Positions 47,336-60,109 of a DNA stretch of 64,000 nucleotides are shown here, in pieces. Below the pieces are notes generated by a model that made no database searches, was not told the origin of the DNA, and saw only the letters and a program-made list of their open reading frames with translations. A program made the translations under genes and the position numbers. Source of the stretch: Daphnia pulex (lineage: Eukaryota; Arthropoda; Branchiopoda; Diplostraca; Daphniidae). Location: contig NC_060020.1 of the NCBI RefSeq assembly GCF_021134715.1, positions 124,001 to 188,000 on the forward strand, written 5' to 3'. Positions within the stretch are counted from its first letter, which is position 1. Each line of letters opens with the position of its first letter.

Positions 47336-50300
47336 ATGCATATTATTCGCCAAGAAGGAATTGTCTCTGTTTTGTTATTCTCAATAGCCAATTTCATCTC
47401 GATTAGTGAACTCAATCCCGGCTCAAACCATGCACAATTATTTCAATCAAACAATCACGCAAGACCACACGGATCCTTGCTCAAACTGTTGAGCAGAAGG
47501 AAACCCAAAATTACAAATTTAATTGGAAAAATGGAACCCGATGTTGGCCAAATATTTGGAGAAATATCGACAACAGCTGTGCTGGAAGGTTCGATGATTC
47601 CAGAGGAAAATTTGAGTGTGCCCAGTTTTTTAAATATTGGAAGACAAAATACCGAATGTTTGTGTTCTGATCCAAGTCCGGACGCAGGAACTGTGCGACG
47701 ATCTTGTAGCGCAACTTGTACAACATCAGAAACGCATTGTGGACGGTCTTGTGCTCGTTTGACTACATACGCTGCCATCTTTTCACTCTTTTCCGGTGAG
47801 CAGTGGCAATGGGACAGTACAATTCCTGTTTCAGTTGTCATCACATCAAAATATTCCCAGGTCGTTGGAAAGGAATGCGAGAAACTGGAAAGTGAATGCA
47901 TCGTGTCATCCGCATTGGCTAAGGCAAGTCAATTAGCTGGAGCCGCTGTCGCTCTATCCGCCGGAATATCTGTCGGAGCCATAGGACTAGCTGCAACCTG
48001 GCAAAAACAAAAATATTTCAACACAAGTGAGGTGGAAATTGACACGGATAAACAAAACAGGATAAAGCGGAGTCTATTAGTTGAATCAGCATTAAAAAGT
48101 TCGATTGAAGAACAACTGGAAGTCCCAACATTTCTTAAGATGAAGCGCCAAAACACGAAATGTACTTGTGAAGTAAGCATTCCATTATGGGGTCAACAGG
48201 AATGTTCTACTACTTGCCTGTCATCGGAGCAGATCTGCGGTCACTTTTGTACTCGAACGTCCGTTTTCCAGGCTGTTGTGCATCTCATTTCTTCAACAAG
48301 CGTCGTAACTACTCGCACTTTTCTGACAATCGATAAAAGTGATTGTGATAAACTGCAAGTCGACTGCATCGGCTCGTCAGCCATCGTCGCTGCAGCCAAA
48401 TCGGGAGCGGTATCCGCTGTAGTGACAGGTGCAATATCGGCAGCAATAGCCGCTGGAGCCGTAGCATTTGCCTTGGCTCCAACCCCTGTGAAAACAAGAG
48501 AAATAAACCGGAATGAAACAGAAGAATATTATCAAGAACAAAACATTCCTTTTTACGGAAAACTAATCGATAATGGCAAAAATCGAATTTTTAGTCGCAA
48601 ACGTCGCAGATCAATAGAGAATCAACCGGTGGGATTTTTAAAATCTTTGATCAGAAAACTAACGTCGTGGCTTATTGTTTTGGGTGGCAGTACGCAAAGC
48701 AAAAATTCAAAATGGGAAACCCTTTCAAAGAGCCGATTAAACAAACATGAAAAGATAAATGACTTTCCACTATTAGAAAGTTCAATAACCCCATCAATTG
48801 ACGACAGTTTGGACCAGCCAAAATATCTCAATTTACAAAGCAGCTTAAGCCTTTGCTCGTGTGCTGACCCAAACCCAAGTTTAACAACCCAGGAATCGGC
48901 TTATTACGGGAGAATTTGTAGCACCACTTGTACAACTGTCAAGACATTATGTAATGGACAGATTTGCACCCGCACTACCACTTTCACGGCTGTCTTCACT
49001 CGTTTTTTAGGACTCCAAACTTTAGATGGAACGTCGGATCTCATATCGGCTACTGTGACCAAGAAATTTGAACAAATTGATGAAACATCTTGCGCCATAC
49101 TTGAAAGTGAATGTGTCGTTTCTTCCGCATTAGCCGAGGCTAGAAAATCGGGTGCAATAGCCGTTGGAGCCGCTGTTGCCTTATCGGCGGGAATTGGAAT
49201 CGGGAGTATTGCATTAGCGATGGCTGCAGGGATGAAATCAAAGGAAAAGAATCAAACTGAAGAATACCAACCAACACCAGAATTTTATCAAGCGATACGC
49301 AATAAAAGAAAAGTAAAATCAACTTACGATTTATTACAAAACTATGTCGATGCAAAGAGGCACCAAACTCACGATTTGACCGATCCCGAAGAGCTTTCAC
49401 GCTCGTTGAATAGCAAAGTGACGTTGACAGAATGGCTACAGCAACTGATGAACAGGATGCTCTGGAAACCGAAAAACAATGTAAAACATCCCACAAGAAC
49501 TTCAACAGAATTAAACGAAAGGATCGAACTACCAGACATAGAAGGTTCAATCAACTTGGAATTGCGGCAGAGTCCTTTTGGGTTTCGGCGACAGGATGCG
49601 GGATACACTTGTGTCACTGCCAGTAGGGACTGTACAACCACTTGTCTGTCATCAGAAATATTATGTGGTGGCTATTGCACACGTACTTCCATTTTTGAAA
49701 ATTGCGTTTACCTCAATTCCACGCAGGCAGTTAATCCGCCACCTTATCCATCATCTTCTCCAGCACCATCAGATGTTGATGATGATGATGGTCGAGATAT
49801 TGGTCGGTCTATTTATGTCAGCAATGAAAAGGATTGTGAGAAACTGGAAGCAAATTGTATGGCATCGTCTGCCATTGTTGCCGCAGGAAGGTCAGGTGAA
49901 ATAGCTGCGGGAGTCTCCGGGGCATTATCGGCCGGAATGGCCATTATTGCAGCAGTGGTCAGTTTAAACAGCAACAACCAACAGAACAATGAAAATCAAC
50001 AAAACAACAACAATCAACAGAGTGTCATCAATCAAATACCTGTCAATAGTTTGCCGTTTCCCGTAACTGGATTAGATTTTCCAAAAGATGGATGCGATGA
50101 CAATTCTGTGCGATTTTCCGATGGTAACTGTCACCCTGTTTTGAGCAGAGGACCCTGCAATGAAACAAACCACTGGGTTACCATCAACCCCATATCGTTA
50201 CAGGTTTAAATCAATTTCTCCATTATTGTTGTAACTAAAAATGAGATTGTAATAATTCCTTTATAGGGGAAATGCAGTCCTCGTCTTTGCATAGACGACC

Positions 50301-51273
50301 GAAGAGTTTTCGTGGGTCGCACTGGACTTTGTCACGACATCAACGATCCCAATGAATGTCAAGGAGGACGACGTCTTTACACTACGGCGTATGGCGATTC
50401 GATTTGCGATTGTCCAGTCGGACAATATCCTTTTCCCAACAGCACACAAGACGATTGCGTCTCACTCTTTACCCAAGGTAAAAATAAACCAATCGAATAT
50501 CACATACAAATTAATTTACCTGAAATGTCGTGAAAAGGTCCCTGTCCAGATAAACAGTTGGTGACAATTAGTCAAGGGGGTCGATTATTCTGTGGCCCAG
50601 CCGAGTGTCAATCCTTCAAAAGTCCAATGCAGCAACTGGTTCCGACCGTGAAAGGAGATTGCTACGCATTAGGATCGCAGGAGTTCTGTGCAAACAATTC
50701 ACAAGTACTGGGTTACGATATTTTCAAACGCCAATTACAGTGCGTCAACATCATCAGCCTTATTACCTCACCAAAACAAAACGGATCGTCCAATAAAAGG
50801 GCCTCTGAATCACGTAACCCACTGCATTCTTCTAGAAAAGTTCAATTAAAGTTGGATCAAGAAAACGTTTTAATAAGTACAAAAAGTAAAACAGAAGAAA
50901 GACGCCGACAGGACAACGGTGGGATATTTCAATTCCCAGGATCTAACGTGTCAGCGAAAATTGATTTACTTTTACAACCCTGTCGGACTGGAGCTCGGCA
51001 AGGCGTCAACCATAAATGCACAAATCCATTAGTGTAAGTCAAGATGAAACTAAATTGTCTTTCCCTATTTATTAAATTATTGGTTTGATATCCAGGCCAG
51101 ATTTGAGCACTGCAGGACCAACGCGGCCACCAGTTAGTCCGGCATTCACCTGCCCGAGAAACGGGAGCTTCTTGCAAGCTGGAGGACAGTGCGTGAATGA
51201 CAATCGTGCAACCAGTTGCGGCCCATCTTTTCAATTTAACGAGGCCACCGGGCAGTGCCGAACAAGATTTTAG
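47336..51273 (+). CDS. Secreted precursor with four Cys-rich/Ala-Gly repeats and DUF4789-like C-terminus
   Basis: Exons 47336-50203, 50267-50477, 50538-51033 and 51096-51273, giving 1,250 residues. The N-terminus (GIVSVLLFSIANFISIS) is a signal peptide. Four tandem units start near residues 107, 275, 505 and 756. Each has CxC, then C(S/T)xTCxxxxxxCxxxxCxR, an acidic CxxLxxxC, then an Ala/Gly hydrophobic stretch such as AVALSAGISVGAIGLA. Basic processing-like sites lie between units (NRIKRS near 242, SRKRRRS near 420, RNKRK near 656). The C-terminus has short Cys modules (DGNCHPVLSRGPC, QYPFPNSTQDDC, GGQCVNDN, ATGQCR) typical of arthropod DUF4789 proteins. Function is unknown; probably extracellular matrix, cuticle or a processed multi-peptide precursor. 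ATG 47336 is used because the upstream in-frame codon is not ATG. Confidence 0.85.
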
Positions 51274-52907
51274 CTAACAGAAAATATAGGAATTATAAAC
51301 GACGCATTGCTCAAAATAAATTTCGTAATAATGTCTAGAAAAGAAAAAGTAATTGAACATTTCAATTACTTGCAATAACATTTGTATAACTGCATGCAAA
51401 ATAAACTGTCTCTCACTATTAGTACTAGGCCAATATTTTAAACCGGTAGAAAATAAATGTTAAACAGTACAATAATTAACATCAAGAGAATCTACATCAT
51501 TGCCTTCCCTTAACCTAGTCAAATGGCTCAACCCATGTTCATGACTTTTGCACCTCTACCAATTACCAATTCATTTTCAAATCATAATAGTAATAAAACA
51601 GTTGGCCAATTTACCTTTCATTTGATGAAGTTCGTAGTAGGACCACACATTCAGTGCTGAACAGGTGGAAAATAACCACAGCAGTTGTCCAGCACGCCAG
51701 CACACGAGCAGATCCGTTAAGTCGTTAACAGAAAAATGTCTCTGTGGAAATACATAAACATACATAAGAAGATCACATAAATCACAACTTGGTCAGACTA
51801 ACAGGATCGAGCATAAGGTTTATCCAACAGCCCTTTGCACTTATGAAATACAGTGGACACAATCTTAAAGCAATTTAGATTTGGTCTACCTATAATTTAA
51901 CGATTCATTGAGCACGTGCATCCCGAAAAATTTGCCGGAATCAGACTACACCATTTTCTCATTTCTGGCCCAAGAAGCAAGGACTGAGTGACTGACAGCA
52001 ATTTCAGGGTAATGGTAACGAAAGAAGAACAAAAAAAGGTTTTTTTCTGACCCTGTCTCTCGTCGAGTCTATTCAATGCAGCTGTCAGAAAAAAATGTCG
52101 AATAAGTTCACAGGAAAAAGGGGGAGTTTCCTCGAACTAATCGCAACAAATCACAATATTTCCTTTTCTCTTTTTCTCCTTGGCTATGTCGGTTGATTAA
52201 GACCAAGACAAACGTGTAATTTCTTCTTGCCCTTCTCTTCTTGCAGATCTTCATAAACCCACATAAACCTGACAGTGACAGATCCAATGGCACCGTTGCC
52301 AATTTCAACATGGCCGTAATTTGTAGATTTTGGCGAATCGTGGTTTAGTTGGTTAAGTTGAAAATAGATATAAATAAATACAGACGCGAAAGCGTCACTA
52401 TGGCATGAATATTGGCGATAAGAGGATTCATTTATTAGGATTTAGGATATTACATTTACATATTAGACTATTAGAGCCATTAAGGTTCCAATGGCTCTGC
52501 TTACGTGACTCACAGAACTCCGTTTAGAATCTACGTTTAGAATATGAAAGATGCTTATAAGCGTGGAGCTGTTAAAAGATGAGGAAAACAAATGATGAAA
52601 ATAGCAAATAGATGAGCAAAACAATTTTTTACGACTTCTTCTGGTATTAATGCATTTTTAACGAATTTTTAATTGCGATTATAAAGAAGTGCGCGTCAAG
52701 TGCAATTTAAGTATTTTTTTAAGTGTTTCTTCCTTTTTATTACCCCCAACTTTGAATGTGAACTATTTTAACCACTGCAAATAGAAAATGAAAACAGTTA
52801 TCGTGCGAAAACAAAATTTAATAAACCCGCATGGCATTTTTTTTTAATCCCTCGTTTCAGTGAAGACAAAAGATCCGAAGAAATCAAAAATTTATTTTCA
52901 AATATTA
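51274..52907. other. AT-rich intergenic region
   Basis: AATAAA near 51315 probably ends the upstream gene. A minus-strand open stretch near 52193-52335 (GAIGSVTVRFMWVYEDLQ) reads like protein but lacks a start, convincing splice sites or a recognisable domain. Nothing else supported. Confidence 0.45.
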
Positions 52908-54669
52908 TCAGTTCCACATCGACTTCTCATCACAATCGACTGCTAATATCCAATTTTTCTTTTTTGCTTGGTCAACCCAATCCTGCATATTTTTTTCAGA
53001 AGATACATTCATGCAGTCGTTCAATTCGACTCTTTCCAGAACGTTGCCATCTTGCATTAAAATATCGATACCCCTTTTTGTAACATAATGGCAATTTTGT
53101 AGGAACAATATCTCGAGATTCTGAAAGCGGTGGAGCTTAGCGGCCGCAAAGAAAACGTGATCAGTGAGAGAATCACAACTTAAAATAGTAATATTACTCA
53201 ACAAGGGAGAAGACAATAGAAGAACTAATGTTTCCAACTTCATCAAATGATCACTGCTGCTAAGTCCAGTTAAAATGAATTCTTCAAATTGAAGTATTTC
53301 TATGTTCAAAATCCTAAGCTTTTGAAACATTGAAATTTCTTTGCTTTGTTGGAATATCACAGATTTTTGCACTTTTTGACAAGTTGTAGTATAACTAAGA
53401 TTGTCAATTAGACAAAATTTTAAAAGATTTGGACAAAATTCTACTACAGTTTCAATATTGACATTTTTTAAATTTTCTAGCTTAAGCCTCTTAAGCATAA
53501 TTCCAATAGCTTTCAGAAGTGGAACCACACCCCCATTAAAAGTCAATTTACTGGTGGTGTGATTTTGTAATTTCAAATCTCCATATATAGAGAGCTCGCG
53601 TATGCTTTTAAGGGCCATTAAGGATAGCCCTATAAGGTCTATATTAGAAAATCCCTCTGCCTCTACGATACGTAACACCGTAACGGAAGGGCACAAGGAC
53701 AATGCTAATCTTAAGTTACCACTTTCATAATCAGGTGAGTTGAAGGGCATACGTAGCACGGACAAGGCGAATTCGGGGGGATCCAGGAGTCTGCCATTAA
53801 AAGAATTGTTTGCAATTTCTGCCAAGGCTTCAACAGTAGCGTCATGATGTAGGTTTCTCAAGATAGGCATGTTATTGAGCGCCATTTGTAAACCCTTCTT
53901 CGTCACCCTTACTGTGCGCTCAAGACTTAATAACTGAATGGATTTACATTGTCCCAGAGTTTCACAATTTCTACCCAGATTATCCACACTGACACACAGT
54001 CCTTGAATGCCATAATCAGTCACACGATGGCAGCGTCTAAGATCCAATTCCCTGACAAAAGGAGAAATAAATGAGTCAACAACTATTTACAGAAAAAAAA
54101 ATGTAGTACCTTAAATCGGTACAGTAAGTTCCAATAGTATGTAAAAAGCTGTCTTCAGCTCCACCTGAAGAAAATTGTAATACTTGCAGTTTTTCAAATT
54201 TTGGCCAGAAATTCAATTTACAACCATTTATTCTCAAATGTTTCAGCTGCTGTAATAGTTTTAGAAAAAAAAAATATTAAGAACAAAGCAAGTTAACATG
54301 TAAGTTTTACACTTGTACTTACAGGGCATCTATTTGAAGCAAGTTCAAGAAGTTCTTGGCCACACAGAACTACCCTAGTGAGTTGTGGAGTAAGTAGATG
54401 CTGCAAAACTATATTGTCTATGTTTCTGTTTGCTTTAACAATATGTTCTAAAACTGTACAGGCTAGAGAAATTTGACTTTAAATAAGAATCATTAATGAA
54501 ACAATATTATCAACTTACGTAATTGATCAAAGGGATTGCTGCCTATTTCGGGACCAATTTCATATAGTTCAATTGGTGATTGTCTACACCATATATCAAA
54601 GTTATTTGCAATAAATTCAACACACACTTTTACTAGAGATTTTGGAGTGTTACATTTCACTCGTGGCAT
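52908..54669 (-). CDS. Leucine-rich-repeat (RNI-like) protein, possible ubiquitin-ligase substrate receptor
   Basis: Exons 54519-54669, 54323-54462, 54110-54249 and 52908-54051, giving 524 residues, in phase. LRR segments of the F-box/AMN1 type are seen: LKHLRINGCKLNFWPKFEKL, LRELDLRRCHRVTDYGIQGL, ESLKSIREL-like spacing in MALKSIRELSIYGDL, LKRLKLENLKNVNIETVVEFC, LEILFLQNCHYVTKRGIDIL and LERVELNDCMNVSSE. The N-terminus (PKSLVKVCVEFIANNFDIW) resembles the short SLxxxCLxxI-type box that precedes the LRRs in ZYG11/ZER1-like proteins and recruits elongin/cullin. That reading is tentative, and no classical F-box is clear. Cytosolic or nuclear, with no signal peptide. Confidence 0.72.
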
Positions 54670-55124
54670 TTCTACTTGTTGAAGTTCAGTTAAAGTACTT
54701 AAGTCAGTTGAGATAATAAAAAACCAGAATTTTACAGTAACAGCGAGAAGAAAGATTCAGTAATCGACACTGATGCTCGATTGGTCACCACTTGTTGGTT
54801 TTATCAATTTTCTCAAGGTAAAAGCTATTGCAAACCGGAGTCCGTGGAGTGCTCTATAGTGTCAACTGTCAAATAGGCTGTTTATTGCTCGCGATGGTCG
54901 CCCATGGCAACCATGGTCAAGCAAAACTAAAATCTTATTTCGACGACGGGCCACCAGAGGGCCAGTTAATTAGCCAAAAAAAAAAGTATTAACGGTCTAG
55001 AAGTGTGCATGTAAAGTTGTTGATGCAATCATCTAGCAAGTGGTTGGATTATTTACGAGAAACCAATCAGTTATTCATTTTTGTAGTAGTTGCAACTTGC
55101 AAGTGAGTGAATCAAAGTGTCGAA
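54670..55124. promoter_or_regulatory. Divergent intergenic region
   Basis: 455 bp between the LRR gene (minus) and the gene at 55125 (plus). A compact shared upstream region, likely a bidirectional promoter. It contains GCGATGGTCGCCCATGGCAA, but no known motif was assigned. Confidence 0.4.
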
Positions 55125-55546
55125 ATGTCGTGGTTGAAATCGGCCGAAGACAAACTATTCAAATTCAGTCGAGTAACGCACGTCGCAAATGCTTACATCG
55201 AAAACCTTCACGTTAAGGTTACGGCTGACATGAGGTACCTGGAGGAAGATATTGGCGTGAGCATCGCGGGTTACGGGATCAAGAACGGGAAAAATGTTTG
55301 GGAGAAATGCCCGAAGATCGCGGCTTCACCAAGATTGCCCCCAATTATTTCTTCAAATTCGAACCCGACACATCCAACAGCGCCTACGTGTACATCACCA
55401 TCGTGACGGAGAGTGGCGAGGTCATTTGCGACGCCGTTTCCAAGTCGGTCAACGACAGCGTCATCGTCGATGAATCCGGCAACCTCCTCGACACAAAGAT
55501 GGGCACAATTTGGACCGATACTAGCGGAAAATGTCATAAAAAATAA
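55125..55546 (+). CDS. Small unrecognised protein, apparent frame slip in the middle
   Basis: From ATG 55125 the frame reads MSWLKSAEDKLFKFSRVTHV, then NLHVKVTADMRYLEEDIGVS and AGYGIKNGKN. After the A5 run near 55288-55292 the credible frame changes to EMPEDRGFTKIAPNYFFKFE, AYVYITIVTESGEVICDAVS and GTIWTDTSGKCHKK, ending at TAA 55544-55546. In the first frame the following residues become Pro/Ser-rich and unlike protein. No intron explains the switch. A one-base homopolymer error or a true frameshift is likely. Length would be about 140 residues. It looks like a small soluble beta-rich protein; the family is not recognised. Confidence 0.55.
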
Positions 55547-56444
55547 CATTGTCCGACTATAAACGCCCCGTAGTCGTTTAGCCATCCGCGTGTTGGTTAT
55601 ATTTAGTAAAACATTTCATTAACATGTTGAAATTATTGAAACTTTGACGTTAATATACTTAATACAGCATGTGCCTTAATTACGTTTGCTTATTCACCTT
55701 ACTTAATATTAATTTTATTAGAAGAAATACAAAATATCGCAAAATATAAAATAAAAAATAAATCTTAATTTTAATTTAACGATGTCCTGGGCTGATGTTG
55801 CACTATTATATGTTATGGTGCCCATTAGCTAGCCTTATAAAAAATGAATAGGCCTACACGTTCATCTGTTAGGGTTTGTCAAACCAGTAAAGTTATCTTT
55901 TACTGATGGAATAACTTACCGTTGTGTGAAGCAATAATCGTTCGGCCAAAATTACACTGAGGCTATTAAATCGTCAGTGGAAGAGTAAGATTGGGAAATA
56001 TTTGGTTTTTCTTATCGTTGCGGGCACAGCGTCGCCGTTGGTTTCCACCCGCGCGCCATATGTTTTTCAAACATTGAAATGAGGACATTTCTCTCACGAC
56101 GCTTCCCAGCAGTTTGTGTATTAAATCGACACTTTGAACCCAATAACTTTCTTACCTGTGCTGTTTACCCAATTTGGACTTTTTATCAAAATTGACTTAA
56201 CTCAAAAGAAAAGATGTTATCTTAACTCATCGTGGGCGTCATATATTGACCCGACAAACAAACTTTTCCTTCGGCCACTTTCACTTTTCGTTTGACTTGA
56301 AGAAAACAGAAAAATCAACAAACCAAAAATAAAATTCCAACAAACTAAGCGCTAAACGTTTTATTATTTGCATGTAATAGTTGAAAACGTCTAACGCCAA
56401 AATTGTGTCTTGCTATTATTATACGACTTGTTTTATAACAGCGT
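55547..56444. other. Intergenic region
   Basis: AT-rich. Convergent 3' ends on both sides; no gene seen. Confidence 0.5.
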
Positions 56445-57085
56445 TTACAGCTTCTTGAAGACTCTGTGGGCCTTGAGATCTCCACATGAAATTTGCTAAT
56501 CAATGAAAAATATTTGAATTAGAGCGGACATTAGATTTATAGTTGAAAATAAATGTTTCATTATACCACGTGAAGTTCGTCGCCCGTGATTTCGCGTTCG
56601 TAGACAATCACCAGTCCATTTTCTTGTTTCTCGTGCTGGATCATGTTCTTGCCATCGCGCTTGTATGTGCTCTGTCGTCACCAATAATTCCCGTTATATA
56701 AATATAGTGAAACAGGGGATATGTACAGATTTTATTGATTCGATTGTTAATTAATATACCAGGACTTTGCGTCCGTCCATGGTGGTCTCGTCCAGTTCGA
56801 CGCCCAGCTGGAAAGTGTGGGCAAGTTCCCTGCCATCGCCGGTGATGTAAGTCATCGTGTAATCGTCTCCGTTGCGTGAGTATTGAATCGTCGGCCGCAT
56901 AGATCGGCCTCGGGCCCGTTTCTCTTCCGACACGCCTGCATGATGCCAATTCAAAAAGTGAATTCTCTTCGTGCCATAATTATATATGTCGGGGAATTTA
57001 TTTAATTACCAACGGCTTCCATGATCTTGTCGAAATTGTCTTCGTCAGCATCGCTCAGTTGAAATTTACCAGAGAGTTCAGCCAT
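56445..57085 (-). CDS. Fatty-acid-binding protein (iLBP), cluster member 1
   Basis: Exons 57010-57085, 56760-56935, 56567-56671 and 56445-56495, giving 135 residues, the usual FABP size. Typical features: GKFQLSDADEDNFDKIMEAVG (first strand and helix-turn-helix), MRPTIQYSRNGDDYTM, TFQLGVELDETTMDGRKV (the strand with the DGR turn), ENGLVIVYEREI and the last strand HRVFKKL. Intracellular lipid carriers of fatty acids or retinoids. The final Arg-x-Tyr carboxylate-binding motif reads R-V-F here, so Tyr is replaced by Phe. It is the most diverged of the four tandem copies, all on the minus strand with the same four-exon structure. Confidence 0.92.
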
Positions 57086-58248
57086 TTTATGCGCACGCGG
57101 GAAAATAGAGTTATTCTCAGCCGAGGAAAATAATAAGGATATAACAAAGTCACTTTGGTGGGTGTCGAGATGCAATGAGCTGACTATATGAGCTGGGCGC
57201 CGAATTTATATGTTTTCAAATCGCTATAATAAAGTCGAGAGTCAAACAAATAAGAGCCTCTTACATCTAGTAAAACAATAAAATATTCCATTAAAATTGA
57301 TCTCATTTTCGTACCATAAAATGTTCATTTGTGTTTCGGAGTTGCTGGTTTGTTCGACCAAATGATGTGCCTTATCAGTTGTGGTGTGCAACCATAAAGG
57401 CATAACAATACATCAAATTTACTTTTATGTCTCTTATCTTTCCACAAAGTGCAATTATACGACTTCACTTTGAATTTCTCTACACCAGCAGTTATGGACA
57501 AGTTAAAGGGCTCTGTATGCCGACGACTTGCGAAATAAATGGAACCCATATTTTACTTTCAAATTTAATTTTCGAGACGACTTAGTAAAATGGACTACCA
57601 CGTCAAGATAGTGCAGCTACTATATAAATTATAGTCCGGGATTAAAACAAGGAGCTTATCAAATTAGTAATCAATAATAATGCGGCACTATAAGCTGTGA
57701 ACAGTTACAAAATAACTGTTGGCTCTAGCGATAAGAGTAAATGTATCAAAATTTTGTAAAATTTAAGTGAGTACCTGGACTACAGGAAACGATAACTTAA
57801 AAACGGCGATGGGTAGGACTAATAGACAAATTTAAAAAATATGAATTTGGAACAAGGAAGGCGGAAGTTTGAATTCCGTACAGTATATAATAATATGAGC
57901 TGACTCTAATCTCAACTACTCTACTCTATTCTAATCTTTACTGTGAGTTTTGAAGTGGTCGGCGTTCTCTGCTTGGTGTTTTATCCAAGTTGCCAGCAGA
58001 AATGCGAACACGGACGAGGTTTTTCTATAATAAGGCTTCGCTAAGAAGGAAAACGTTATCTATCTAGTGCCATATTTTACTGCTGTTGAAGTATACTAAA
58101 AACGAATGAGGAATGCTGAGATTATGGCTATGCGATCAGAGTTTATTCATTTCCCAATATAACCGTTTGTTCTAGAATTTTGGGTTGACATGGAAGTTGA
58201 CAACTATAAATTCTAAATGTCCCAACAGCAGTGTTCTTGTACGCGCAT
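57086..58248. other. Spacer between FABP genes 1 and 2
   Basis: Contains the TATA box of FABP 1 (57204-57210). No other gene supported. Confidence 0.55.
57204..57210 (-). promoter_or_regulatory. TATA box of FABP 1
   Basis: TATAAAT on the minus strand, 119 bp before the ATG. The same heptamer lies 90-101 bp before the ATG in the other three cluster members. Confidence 0.6.
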
Positions 58249-58893
58249 TTACAATCTCTTGAAGACGCGGTTAGCGACGAGGTTGCCGTAACTAATTTTC
58301 TGTTGGGCACACATCAAACATTGGTTTAAGATGATGTTGTATAGAAATAAACAGACCGTTAAATTATCAAATAATAATCAAACATACCACATGCATGTCG
58401 TCTCCCTTGATCTCACGTTCGTAAACGATGGTCGATCCATTTTCCTGAACTTCGTGTTGGACCATGCTCTTGCCATTGCGCTTGTAAGTGCTCTACATTT
58501 GTTAGACAAGGAAATTATTAGTATAAAGAAAAGAATGCAACATTTATTTATCCTATATAGTACCTTAACTTTGCGTCCATCCATGGTTGTCTCTTCTTGC
58601 TCAACATCCAAAACGAAATCCTTGCTGCGTTCAGGAAAACCTTCGGCTGATCCCGCCACTTTGTATTGGTCCCCGTCGTGGGAATATTCACAAACAGGTC
58701 GCAGACTGCGCACCTTTTGGCGTTTCTCCGGTGGGACACCTTTAATAATTAATTCACTTTTGTTATAAACAGATGGAAAAATAATTTGAACTGAAATGAA
58801 ATTCTATTCCTTACCGACTGCCTCCATAATTTTGTCGTAGTTGTCGTCATCTCCGACGACCAGTTGGAATTTGCCAGTTGTTTCGAAAACCAT
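58249..58893 (-). CDS. Fatty-acid-binding protein (iLBP), cluster member 2
   Basis: Exons 58815-58893, 58564-58739, 58388-58492 and 58249-58299, giving 136 residues. Motifs: MVFETTGKFQLVVGDDDNYD, LRPVCEYSHDGDQYKVAGSA, LDVEQEETTMDGRKVK, QENGSTIVYEREIKGDDMHV and YGNLVANRVFKRL. Nearly identical to cluster member 3 (60110-60747), so this pair duplicated most recently or undergoes gene conversion. The last strand has R-V-F in place of the canonical R-x-Y. Cytosolic lipid carrier; ligand unknown. Confidence 0.94.
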
Positions 58894-60109
58894 TTTGAAT
58901 TGTTAGTCAGAAAGGCTGATGCCGGTATGCTGTTGACAAGAGAAGAGAGAAGACTGTTGGCGACCCAATGAGGGAAATTGCCTTTTATTTATACTCCGTG
59001 CTGGGCACAGCGTTTGCTTATTCAGTGGTACCTCAATGACGAATCACTATGTCACCGGGGCCACTCTGCATTAGCTTTGCTTAGTGATTTACAAGGCGTG
59101 ATGTCGTCATCCCCAAACACAAAGTTCACTTGCCGATTATTGGTTTGATTCAGAATAAAACTAATGGCCATTTGCTGAGGTGGTTTTAACCAGACTTTTT
59201 GAGGGGCGGTGTAGAACTAATAAGCTCGTTTAGATAAGCGCATATATGATCTCATCTATATAGTAATACTTCCGATAGTTTTTTCTTGTAAAACACTAGA
59301 CATTGACAGGATTTCGTTATTGTAATCAGCGGCATTATCAGTTGTGTATAACCGTCGTGGTGCTGGGAGCACGACCGTTAATTGACTTTGCTGCTGAAAC
59401 TAGTCGTGAAGCGCTAAACCTTTTGAATGAAATGCTCAATTTAATTTAAGTCGCTTGCGAAGAATTTCCAAGACCATCAGTGATGAATAAGATTAATTAT
59501 GCATCTCGGTGTTGGCACAAACTAAATTACAAGACTATGAGATCGTCCTGTCTAATTATGCTATACAGAGAAAAGTCTATATGATATAAGGGCGTCGCCC
59601 ATTGCGATCAGGAATTTTATACGACACGACTTCAACTTGAATAGAAACAAGCCAAACATCAGAATTGAACATTCAATTTGATAGTTGAAAATTATAAGAG
59701 CGATCATATTTTTCATCGAGAGCACAGCACCGTCGTTTTTGCAATGTCAGAATCTTTTACTTCTTCGCTCAAAATAGTAAGACGGTCACAGCAGAGGCAA
59801 TAGATTCAACACTAGAAGCATATGAATGGCCTTCTGGCAATAACTTAATAGAGAAACTCAGCCCTCTTAATTATATTACATCAGGCAACTTTCACTATTA
59901 TTACCGGCTGCATTAATAATACGTTTCAAACTAGAGTAAAGGAATTAAATAAGGAAGACATATGAGATACTGTGCTATGTGATTATATTTATTCTCAATC
60001 GTCATTGGTTATTACAATCGAATTTTAAGTTTTCGTCTCTATTAAACATTGTCGGTCTATAGTCAAAAGTTTCCTTGTTTCAAATGATCCAGCGTCGTTA
60101 TGTGCGCAT
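58894..60109. other. Spacer between FABP genes 2 and 3
   Basis: Contains the TATA box for gene 2. No other gene or clear repeat was recognised. Confidence 0.55.
58986..58993 (-). promoter_or_regulatory. TATA box of FABP 2
   Basis: TATAAATA on the minus strand, about 93 bp upstream of the ATG at 58893. Confidence 0.7.

Noticed and set aside
52193-52335. Protein-like minus-strand stretch GAIGSVTVRFMWVYEDLQ
   Set aside because: No start, no convincing splice partner and no family recognised; it may be a chance open frame or a lost exon.
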